The notes beneath the pieces are model-generated. The model searched no databases. It was not told the DNA's origin and saw only the letters and a program-made list of their open reading frames with translations. From NCBI RefSeq assembly GCF_018305005.1, contig NZ_JAGQEG010000004.1, positions 29,400 to 93,399 on the forward strand: a stretch of DNA of 64,000 nt, written 5' to 3'. How positions within the stretch are numbered: position 1 is the stretch's first letter; each line of letters opens with the position of its first letter. Below are positions 57,075-64,000 of this stretch, one piece after another. The position numbers and the translations under genes are program-made. This DNA is from Collimonas silvisoli (lineage in GTDB: Bacteria > Pseudomonadota > Gammaproteobacteria > Burkholderiales > Burkholderiaceae_D).

Positions 57075-59909
57075 ATGGAATTAGCCAAGTCTTTCGACCC
57101 TGCCGAGATTGAACAATTCTGGCGTACCGAATGGGAAAAGCGCGGGTACTACACCGCCACCACCGACGCCGACAAGCCGTCCTTCAGCATTCAGTTGCCA
57201 CCGCCCAACGTGACCGGCACGCTACACATGGGGCACGCTTTCAATCAGACCATCATGGATGGCCTGACCCGTTACCATCGCATGCGCGGTTTTAACACGG
57301 CATGGATTCCGGGTACCGATCACGCCGGCATCGCCACGCAAATCGTGGTCGAACGGCAACTCGACGCGCAAAAGGTCTCGCGCCACGATCTGGGCCGTGA
57401 AAAATTCGTAGAAAAAGTCTGGGAGTGGAAAGAACAATCTGGCTCGACCATTACCGGCCAGATGCGCCGCATGGGCGCTTCGACCGACTGGGGCCGCGAA
57501 TATTTCACCATGGACGACAAACTGTCCGGCACCGTGGTCGAAGTTTTTGTGCGCCTGTTTGAGCAAGGCTTGATCTATCGCGGCAAGCGACTGGTGAACT
57601 GGGATCCGGTGCTGGGCACCGCAATTTCCGAACTGGAAGTGGCCTCGGAGGAAGAAGACGGATCGATGTGGCACATCCATTATCCGTTTGCCGACGGCAG
57701 CGGTCATCTGACGGTTGCCACCACGCGCCCCGAAACCATGCTGGGCGACGTTGCCGTTGCCGTCGATCCGACTGACGAGCGCTACATCCACCTGGTCGGC
57801 AAGATGCTCAAGCTACCGTTGACCGATCGCCAAATCCCGGTCGTCGCCGACAGCTATGTCGACAAGGAATTCGGCACCGGCTGCGTCAAGATCACGCCGG
57901 CCCATGACTTCAACGACTATGCGGTTGGCCAACGCCACCGGCTGCCGCAGATTACCATCCTGACGCTGGACGCCAAGATCAATGAAAACGCTCCGGCCCA
58001 GTATCAAGGCATGGACCGCTTCGTGGCGCGCAAACAGATCGTTGCTGATCTGGACGCCCAAGGCTTGCTGGAATCGGTCAAGCCGCACAAACTGGTGGTG
58101 CCGCGTGGCGACCGTACCGGTGTGGTGATCGAGCCGATGTTGACCGATCAGTGGTTTGTCGCCATGAGCAAGCCAGCGCCGGAGGGCACCCACTTCCCTG
58201 GCAAATCGATTGCCGAAGTGGCGCTGGAAAAAGTCGCCAACGGCGAAATCCGGATGATCCCGGAAAACTGGGGCAATACGTATAACCAGTGGCTCAACAA
58301 TATCCAGGACTGGTGCATTTCGCGCCAACTGTGGTGGGGTCACCAGATCCCGGCGTGGTATGCCGACGACGGCAAGATCTATGTCGCCCGCGATGAAGCG
58401 GCAGCCCGGGCCCAAGCTGCAGCGGCCGGCTACACCGGCGCACTCAAGCGTGACGACGATGTGCTCGATACCTGGTTCTCGTCGGCGCTGGTGCCGTTCT
58501 CGACCCTGGGCTGGCCTGAAGAAACGCCGGACTACAAGATGTTCCTGCCATCGTCGGTGCTGGTCACCGGTTTTGACATCATCTTCTTCTGGGTCGCGCG
58601 GATGGTCATGATGACCACCCACTTTACCGGCAAGGTCCCGTTCAAGACCGTCTATGTGCACGGCCTGGTACGCGATGGCAACGGCCAGAAGATGTCGAAG
58701 TCGAAGGGCAATACGCTCGATCCTATCGACCTGATCGACGGTATCGATCTCGATACGCTGGTGGCAAAACGCACGGTCGGCCTGATGAATCCGAAGCAGG
58801 CCGACAGCATTGCCAAGGCGACCCGCAAGGAATTCGCGGACGGCATCCCGGCCTTCGGCACCGACGCCCTGCGCTTTACCTTTGCCTCGTTGGCGACGCT
58901 TGGCCGTAACATCAATTTCGACCTTGGCCGCTGCGACGGCTACCGCAATTTCTGCAACAAGCTGTGGAACGCCACCCGCTTCGTGCTGATGAACACCGAA
59001 GGCAAGGATTGCGGTTTCGACGGCCATACTCCGGGTGTCTGCGACAAGGAGAAACTGCAATTCTCGCAAGCCGATCGCTGGATCGTCTCGCTCCTGCAAC
59101 GCGCCGAAGCCGAAGTCGCCAAGGGTTTCGCCGACTACCGTTTCGACAATATCGCGTCAGCCATCTACAAATTCGTCTGGGATGAATATTGCGACTGGTA
59201 TCTGGAAGTCGCCAAGGTGCAGATCCAGCAAGGCAACGAAGCGCAGCAACGCGCTACCCGCCGCACTTTGCTGCGCGTGCTGGAAGTCGTATTGCGCCTG
59301 GCCCATCCGATCATTCCGTTCGTCACCGAAGCCTTGTGGCAAAGTGTGGCGCCGCTGACCGGCCATGCACTCGACCCGGCCGGCGATTCCATCATGCGCC
59401 AGCCTTATCCGGAAGCAAATCTGGAGAAAATCGATGACAGCGCTGAAGCCTGGATGACGCAATTGAAGGCGCTGACCGATGCCTGCCGCAATCTGCGCGG
59501 CGAAATGCAATTGTCGCCGGCGTTGCGGGTGCCGCTGATCATTGCCGGCTCGGCAGCCCAGCAAAGCACGCTGCTGTCGTTCGCGCCGTATCTGCAGGCA
59601 CTGGCGAAATTGGCAGAAGTGCAAGTAGTAGAGACTCTACCCGAATCGCCGGCGCCGGTCTCGATTGTCGGTGATGCTAAGCTGCTGCTCAAAGTTGAAA
59701 TTGATGTTGCAGCTGAACGTGAACGGCTGGGTAAGGAAATCGCCCGTATCGAGGGTGAAATCACCAAAGCCCAGGCCAAGTTAGGCAATGAAAGCTTCGT
59801 GGCGAGAGCGCCGGCACAGGTGGTTGCGCAAGAGCAAGAACGCTTGGCGAATTTTTCGAGTACCCTTGAAAAATTGCGTGAACAGTTTGCAAAATTAAAA
59901 GTATCTTGA
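57075..59909 (+). CDS. valS: Valyl-tRNA synthetase
   Basis: A 944-residue class I synthetase. HMGH (51-54) in [14 protein letters not shown] and KMSKS (539-543) frame the catalytic domain. The CP1 editing domain ([29 protein letters not shown]) is intact. The C-terminal coiled coil that grips tRNA is at about residues 875-940. A standard single-copy housekeeping gene. Confidence 0.98.
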   Translation: MELAKSFDPAEIEQFWRTEWEKRGYYTATTDADKPSFSIQLPPPNVTGTLHMGHAFNQTIMDGLTRYHRMRGFNTAWIPGTDHAGIATQIVVERQLDAQKVSRHDLGREKFVEKVWEWKEQSGSTITGQMRRMGASTDWGREYFTMDDKLSGTVVEVFVRLFEQGLIYRGKRLVNWDPVLGTAISELEVASEEEDGSMWHIHYPFADGSGHLTVATTRPETMLGDVAVAVDPTDERYIHLVGKMLKLPLTDRQIPVVADSYVDKEFGTGCVKITPAHDFNDYAVGQRHRLPQITILTLDAKINENAPAQYQGMDRFVARKQIVADLDAQGLLESVKPHKLVVPRGDRTGVVIEPMLTDQWFVAMSKPAPEGTHFPGKSIAEVALEKVANGEIRMIPENWGNTYNQWLNNIQDWCISRQLWWGHQIPAWYADDGKIYVARDEAAARAQAAAAGYTGALKRDDDVLDTWFSSALVPFSTLGWPEETPDYKMFLPSSVLVTGFDIIFFWVARMVMMTTHFTGKVPFKTVYVHGLVRDGNGQKMSKSKGNTLDPIDLIDGIDLDTLVAKRTVGLMNPKQADSIAKATRKEFADGIPAFGTDALRFTFASLATLGRNINFDLGRCDGYRNFCNKLWNATRFVLMNTEGKDCGFDGHTPGVCDKEKLQFSQADRWIVSLLQRAEAEVAKGFADYRFDNIASAIYKFVWDEYCDWYLEVAKVQIQQGNEAQQRATRRTLLRVLEVVLRLAHPIIPFVTEALWQSVAPLTGHALDPAGDSIMRQPYPEANLEKIDDSAEAWMTQLKALTDACRNLRGEMQLSPALRVPLIIAGSAAQQSTLLSFAPYLQALAKLAEVQVVETLPESPAPVSIVGDAKLLLKVEIDVAAERERLGKEIARIEGEITKAQAKLGNESFVARAPAQVVAQEQERLANFSSTLEKLREQFAKLKVS

Positions 59910-59977
59910 TTTCTTATTAATATAATAGTGCCGGCCCGCAGCAATGCGGTCGGCGCGATAGAGACAGGAGACGAAGA

Positions 59978-60427
59978 GTGAAAAAAATATTAATGACAGC
60001 GATCGCCGGCACCGCCTTGCTGGCATTCGGCGCTTTCGCGCAGGACACTACTTCAGCGGCCGGCCTGTGGAAAAATATCGATGATCACACCGGCAAGCCA
60101 AAGGCGCTGATTCGTATTACCGAAACCAATGGCGAACTGCGCGGCAGAATCGAGAAATTGTTGCGTGACCCTAGTCAGGATCAGAATCCAAAATGCGTTA
60201 AATGCCAAGGCGAGCTGAAAGACCAGCCCATTCTCGGCATGACCATCATCAACGGCATGAAAAAGGATGGCAGCGAATACAATGGCGGCACCATTCTTGA
60301 TCCGGATAACGGCAAGGTCTACAAGAGCAAAATGTCGCTGGCCGACGACGGCAAGAAGTTGAATGTACGCGGCTATATCGGCGTACCTTTGCTTGGCCGT
60401 ACCCAGACCTGGGTACGCGAAGAATAA
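59978..60427 (+). CDS. DUF2147 family periplasmic protein
   Basis: A 149-residue protein with a signal peptide (residues 1-21, AFA before QDT) and the DUF2147 core: GLWKNIDDHTGKPKALI, CVKCQGELKDQPILGM and GGTILDPDNGKVYKSKM. A CxxC pair may form a disulfide or bind metal. Function unknown. TATAAT at 59921-59926 is a likely -10, with a ribosome-binding site ACAGGAGACG. Terminator follows. Confidence 0.85.
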   Translation: MKKILMTAIAGTALLAFGAFAQDTTSAAGLWKNIDDHTGKPKALIRITETNGELRGRIEKLLRDPSQDQNPKCVKCQGELKDQPILGMTIINGMKKDGSEYNGGTILDPDNGKVYKSKMSLADDGKKLNVRGYIGVPLLGRTQTWVREE

Positions 60428-60453
60428 TTTATTTGCCGGCAAACCGTTCCAAA

Positions 60454-60490
60454 AAAATGCCGTTCAAGCGATGAGCTGAACGGCATTTTT
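60454..60490. terminator. Bidirectional rho-independent terminator
   Basis: Stem AAAATGCCGTTCA / TGAACGGCATTTT (60454-60466 with 60477-60489), with an A-run on the left and T-run on the right, between convergent genes. Confidence 0.85.
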
Positions 60491-60550
60491 GCTGATGCAG
60501 TGCTTCGTAAATGGGGAGCCACACAAGCACTACACTGACTATCGGGCTGC

Positions 60551-61393
60551 TTAAACGAAGGATACGGTCAGGCCCGGCAACGCAATTCCAGAGAAAGCCG
60601 TGACCCAGGTTTGCCCTGCTTGCACCGGATAGGCATCGGTCCAGGTGCCGGTGGTAATGATCTCGCCGGCTTGCAAGGGCATGAACTGCGGCTGCGCATT
60701 CAGCACCTGGTGTAAGTGCCATAAAGCGTGCACCGGACTATCCAGTACATCGCTGCCAAAACCGGCGCCGCACAAGGTGACCGAATCCTCGGTGCAGCAT
60801 GACAGCGAGACGCTGGCGTTGGCCAGCATGCTGGCAAGATTACGGCGGGTCGCGGTCGACAATACATGCGGCTCGCCGACAATCAGCGTGCCGTGCAGGC
60901 CGAACGCGGCGATCGCATCGACCGCATCGAATTTCCAGTCAGGGAAAGGACACACCACGATTTCGAAAGCGTGCGCCATCCATTCGATGCACTCGGCGAT
61001 TTCTTCCAGGTCCGCATCCGGCGCCGGCGTTCTGCCCAGGCTGAACACCACTTCGGGTTCGATGCGCGGCTGCAAAGCCCCTTCCAGACTTTGAATCCCC
61101 CGATTATCTTCGGCGTAGCGCACCGTGCTGTCAAAGATATGCGCCCAGATTGGTGCATTGATGGTTTCTGTGATGCCGTATTTGGGCCAGATGGTGCGAT
61201 TGCTGAAGCCGACCTTGCGGCCGATCGGGGTTGCGCCCTGCCCGATGCTGGCATCCAGAATGCGCTTGCCGATGTCATATCCATCCATCGGCGACAGGAC
61301 GTCGGCAGCCGACAACAGCGGCATCAATTTGGCATGCGCTCGCGCATCCAGAAGCTGGTGGGCGTAACGGTTAGCTTTGGTAGACATAAGCAT
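60551..61393 (-). CDS. 2-keto-4-pentenoate hydratase family protein
   Basis: About 280 residues from the ATG at 61393 (MLMSTKANRYAHQLL); an ATG at 61387 is also possible. It is MhpD-like of the FAA hydrolase fold: GRKVGFSNRTIWPKYG, the metal ligands in RIEPEVVFSLG and the GEIITTGTWTDAYPV motif. The family hydrates 2-hydroxypentadienoates or decarboxylates oxalocrotonate. No aromatic meta-cleavage genes adjoin, so the substrate is open. Confidence 0.85.
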   Translation of the reverse strand: MLMSTKANRYAHQLLDARAHAKLMPLLSAADVLSPMDGYDIGKRILDASIGQGATPIGRKVGFSNRTIWPKYGITETINAPIWAHIFDSTVRYAEDNRGIQSLEGALQPRIEPEVVFSLGRTPAPDADLEEIAECIEWMAHAFEIVVCPFPDWKFDAVDAIAAFGLHGTLIVGEPHVLSTATRRNLASMLANASVSLSCCTEDSVTLCGAGFGSDVLDSPVHALWHLHQVLNAQPQFMPLQAGEIITTGTWTDAYPVQAGQTWVTAFSGIALPGLTVSFV

Positions 61394-61533
61394 GGTTGAC
61401 TTGCACACTATTAGTGAAGGCTATCGTATTGTCTGTGACGTTTAATTTTTACACAAGCATAGAAATATTAACATTTCGACACCCGTACCGCGGGACGGCA
61501 CTGGGCCCGCGATCCTACCTGGATTAGAAACGC

Positions 61534-61986
61534 TCATCTAATCCGCGATTTCTGCAGAAAACGGTCGAGCTGCGCCGCGAACAGATGGCGATCGTTGTGG
61601 CTAAATGCCGCCGGGCCGCCGGTTTCCACTCCGCTGCTGCGTAACTCATCCATGAAATTACGCATCGTCAGATGCTGTTGGATGTTGTCTTTGGTATAAA
61701 ACTCGCCACGCGGGTTAAGCGCATGACCGCCCTTTTCAAGCACGTCGGCTGCCAGCGGAATATCAGCAGTAATCACCAGATCGCCAAGCTGCAACATCCG
61801 GACAATTTCGCGATCGGCAACGTCAAAGCCCGCCGTCACCTGGATTGCCTTGACGAAGCGCGATGGCGGCACACGCAGCAATTTGTTCGCCACCAGAATC
61901 ACCGCAATTTGCAATCGATCGGCAGCCCGGAACAGAATCTCTTTGATGACGCTTGGGCATGCATCGGCATCAACCCAGATTTGCAT
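61534..61986 (-). CDS. YaiI/YqxD family (UPF0178) protein
   Basis: A 150-residue protein beginning [19 protein letters not shown], the family hallmark with acidic residues suggestive of a PIN-like nuclease fold. [20 protein letters not shown] and [22 protein letters not shown] (ends given) follow. Biochemical role unknown. A longer start at 62052 would overlap ruvB and is less likely. A hairpin GGATTAG / CTAATCC (61521-61544) spans its stop. The 140-nt gap to the hydratase gene shows only CGCGGG / CCCGCG pairing. Confidence 0.88.
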   Translation of the reverse strand: MQIWVDADACPSVIKEILFRAADRLQIAVILVANKLLRVPPSRFVKAIQVTAGFDVADREIVRMLQLGDLVITADIPLAADVLEKGGHALNPRGEFYTKDNIQQHLTMRNFMDELRSSGVETGGPAAFSHNDRHLFAAQLDRFLQKSRIR

Positions 61987-62029
61987 CGCTACAGGCTGCG
62001 GCGGTATGGCATCAACGTCTGCGGACGAT

Positions 62030-63088
62030 TTAATTTTGCCCCCATAATTCACCGTTCGGCCCGGTGCGCGGCGCTGCTACGCCAAAATGACCGTACGCGG
62101 CCGGAGTAGCGATACGGCCGCGCGGCGTGCGCTGTAAATATCCCTGCTGAATCAGATACGGTTCGAGTACATCTTCGATGGTGTCGCGTTCTTCACCGAT
62201 GGCGGCGGCAAGATTATCCAGGCCGACCGGACCACCGCCGAACTTGAACAGCACCGCTTCCAGCAATTTCCTGTCCATGACGTCGAAACCGACCGGATCG
62301 ACATCCAGCATCACCAATGCCGCATCTGCCATCGCCTTGGTGATTTCACCGTTGCCTTTCACTTCCGCATAGTCGCGCACGCGGCGTAACAAGCGGTTAG
62401 CTATGCGTGGCGTGCCGCGGCTACGCTTGGCAATTTCGAAGGCGCCATCATCCATGATCGGCGCGCCCAGCAAGGAGGCGCTGCGCGTCACGATTTTGCC
62501 CAACTGTTGCGGCGTATAAAACTCAAGACGAGCGACAATCCCGAAACGGTCGCGCAGCGGATTGGTTAACATCCCTGCACGTGTAGTCGCACCTACCAGC
62601 GTGAACGGCTGTAGATCCAGGCGTACCGAGCGCGCTGCCGGGCCTTCGCCGATCATGATGTCGATCTGATAATCCTCCAGCGCCGGATACAGGATTTCTT
62701 CCACCACCGGCGACAAGCGATGGATTTCATCAATGAACAGCACATCATTTGCTTCGAGATTGGTCAGCAGCGCTGCCAGATCGCCGGCGCGTTCCAGCAC
62801 CGGCCCTGAAGTCTGGCGCAGATTGACACCCATTTCGCGCGCAATGATATGCGCCAGCGTGGTCTTGCCCAAGCCTGGAGGGCCGAACAGCAAGGTGTGG
62901 TCCAGCGCTTCGCGCCGTTGCCTGGCGGCGGTAATGAATATCTGCAGCTGATCGCGTATCTTTTCCTGACCGACGTATTCGTCCAGTTGCTTCGGCCGCA
63001 GGGCGCGCTCGATCGCCTCTTCATTCGGTGAAGCCGGCGTGGCAGCGATAATGCGTTGTTCGGCGAAATCGTCGGTTTGGATACTCAT
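62030..63088 (-). CDS. ruvB: Holliday junction helicase motor RuvB
   Basis: A 352-residue AAA+ ATPase. [20 protein letters not shown], Walker [13 protein letters not shown], Walker [13 protein letters not shown], sensor 1 GATTRAGML and the C-terminal winged helix ([12 protein letters not shown]) are complete. It drives branch migration with RuvA. It lies 92 nt after ruvA on the same strand. Confidence 0.97.
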   Translation of the reverse strand: MSIQTDDFAEQRIIAATPASPNEEAIERALRPKQLDEYVGQEKIRDQLQIFITAARQRREALDHTLLFGPPGLGKTTLAHIIAREMGVNLRQTSGPVLERAGDLAALLTNLEANDVLFIDEIHRLSPVVEEILYPALEDYQIDIMIGEGPAARSVRLDLQPFTLVGATTRAGMLTNPLRDRFGIVARLEFYTPQQLGKIVTRSASLLGAPIMDDGAFEIAKRSRGTPRIANRLLRRVRDYAEVKGNGEITKAMADAALVMLDVDPVGFDVMDRKLLEAVLFKFGGGPVGLDNLAAAIGEERDTIEDVLEPYLIQQGYLQRTPRGRIATPAAYGHFGVAAPRTGPNGELWGQN

Positions 63089-63180
63089 GGTCGGATTGTA
63101 GCCAGACTACAGCGATTAGATATAAAAAAAGACATCCACTCCACCAATAAAGCAAAAATGATCAGCTTTGCGCCGTCCTG

Positions 63181-63759
63181 CTACAATTTGGACAAAACTT
63201 TCAATGCCAATTTAATACCATCTGACACGCCAGTATCCGACGGCAACTGCTTCAGCGCCAGCATGGCTTCCTTGTCCGAGTAACCCAAGGCAATCAGGGC
63301 ATTCAAGATATCGCCGCTGACATCGCTGGCATGGTGACTGCCGACCGGCCCCAGATCGGCACCCAACTTGCCTTTCAATTCGAGCAGCAGGCGCTCGGCT
63401 GTTTTATTGCCGATGCCAGGCACCTTTGTGAGCCGGCCGGCTTCCTGCATAGTGATCGCCTGCGCCAGATCCTGTACCGACATGCCGGACAGAATCGACA
63501 ATGCGGTACGAGCGCCAACGCCGCTGATCTTGATCAACTGCTTGAAGACATTACGTTCTTCAGCAGTACCAAAACCATATAAAACATGCGCATCTTCGCG
63601 TATCGCCAGATGAGTCAGCAAGGCGACCTTTTCACCCAGCCCCGGCAGATTATAAAAAGTGCTCATCGGCACGCCGATTTCATAGCCGACGCCGTTGCAA
63701 TCGATTAATAATTGAGGGGGATTTTTTTCAAGCAGAATCCCGGAAAGACGACCTATCAT
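63181..63759 (-). CDS. ruvA: Holliday junction-binding protein RuvA
   Basis: A 192-residue protein. The OB-fold start [15 protein letters not shown], helix-hairpin-helix motifs ([36 protein letters not shown]) and the C-terminal RuvB-binding domain ([19 protein letters not shown]) are present. A LexA-type box lies upstream. ruvC is not adjacent; the rRNA operon end takes that place. Confidence 0.97.
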   Translation of the reverse strand: MIGRLSGILLEKNPPQLLIDCNGVGYEIGVPMSTFYNLPGLGEKVALLTHLAIREDAHVLYGFGTAEERNVFKQLIKISGVGARTALSILSGMSVQDLAQAITMQEAGRLTKVPGIGNKTAERLLLELKGKLGADLGPVGSHHASDVSGDILNALIALGYSDKEAMLALKQLPSDTGVSDGIKLALKVLSKL

Positions 63760-63801
63760 CGTAGCTGGCCTTTATGTGAATCAATGAATCATACAGGACA
63801 A

Positions 63802-63817
63802 CTGGTTAAAAACACAG
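63802..63817. promoter_or_regulatory. Candidate LexA (SOS) box upstream of ruvAB
   Basis: CTGGTTAAAAACACAG matches CTG-N10-CAG with seven of eight conserved outer bases (CTGT...ACAG), 43 bp before the ruvA start. ruvAB is a classic SOS target. Confidence 0.6.
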
Positions 63818-63884
63818 TGGTTTTGTTGCTGTAAAGCTGAAATTGCGGGAAATTGTGCTGTTGCGTAAAGCGAACGCGCAAAGC

Positions 63885-63919
63885 AAAAACCCTCTGAATG
63901 ATTAGTTCAGAGGGTTTTT
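63885..63919 (-). terminator. Terminator of the rRNA operon
   Basis: A perfect 14-bp stem (AAAAACCCTCTGAA / TTCAGAGGGTTTTT) just beyond the 5S 3' end, with a T-rich tail on the minus strand. Confidence 0.9.
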
Positions 63920-63925
63920 TAATAA

Positions 63926-64000
63926 GAGCCTGACGATGACCTACTTTCACACTGGTTGCAGCACTATCATCGGCGCAAAGTCGTTTCACGGTCCTGTTCG
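63926..64000 (-). rRNA. rrf: 5S ribosomal RNA, 3' part
   Basis: The minus strand reads ACTTTGCGCCGATGATAGTG, then GAAAGTAGGTCATCGTCAGGC, a betaproteobacterial 5S rRNA 3' half. The 5' part, and presumably 23S and 16S, lie beyond the window. The operon is transcribed toward ruvA. Confidence 0.93.

Noticed and set aside
63789..63989. 66-codon minus-strand frame at the window end
   Set aside because: Overlaps 5S rRNA and the rRNA terminator.

Overview
This 64 kb window is chromosomal DNA of a Gram-negative betaproteobacterium. Gene order (recG-oxyR-ubiA, pilT-pilU, folE2/dxs/ispA/xseB, thiC-S-G-D-E), the protein sequences and a partial 5S rRNA all fit Burkholderiales, most likely Oxalobacteraceae (Collimonas/Herbaspirillum/Janthinobacterium-like). 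The genus is an inference. Most of the window is vertically inherited housekeeping DNA. I see no insertion sequence, prophage, CRISPR array or tRNA.

Layout. 1-9.5 kb: end of queA, recG, oxyR, ubiA, a DUF883 protein, proC and yggS (joined by what looks like a deletion), pilT, pilU and a glutathione peroxidase. 9.5-14.7 kb: a glycerol regulon on the minus strand (glpR, glpD, glpK, glpF), with a near-perfect GlpR operator upstream of glpD and an orphan plus-strand terminator in the glpR-glpD gap. 14.8-25.2 kb: a plus-strand uronate cluster (LacI regulator, glucarate dehydratase, SMP-30 lactonase, uronate dehydrogenase, aldose epimerase, ExuT-type transporter, a cytoplasmic GH31 glycosidase and a porin). 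A paired operator overlaps its promoter, and a matching operator lies in front of the regulator. 25.2-31.7 kb: glycolate oxidase glcDEF, a LysR regulator and a second FAD-linked (D-lactate-type) dehydrogenase.

31.7-45.3 kb: cobalamin adenosyltransferase, folE2, dxs-ispA-xseB, a Rieske oxygenase, a DMT exporter, mercaptopyruvate sulfurtransferase, a ZIP metal transporter, a dienelactone hydrolase, and polA back to back with a LOG-family gene. 45.4-52.1 kb: DUF2782, homoserine kinase, a BPSS1780-like membrane protein, uvrD, an MFS transporter and dps. 52.2-56.8 kb: thiamine operon under a TPP riboswitch. 57-64 kb: valS, a DUF2147 protein, a 2-keto-4-pentenoate-hydratase-like enzyme, a YaiI-type protein, ruvB, ruvA and the 3' end of an rRNA operon.

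The most coherent and least described system is the uronate cluster. The GH31 enzyme (a retaining alpha-glycosidase family) has no visible signal peptide, overlaps the transporter gene, and sits with a mutarotase and a uronate dehydrogenase. I infer uptake of an alpha-linked glucuronic-acid-containing glycoside, intracellular cleavage, anomer conversion, oxidation to the aldarolactone, lactone opening and dehydration of glucarate. Other points of note are the N-terminally truncated proC, a 123-nt centred palindrome after sseA, and abutting start codons of polA and the LOG gene.
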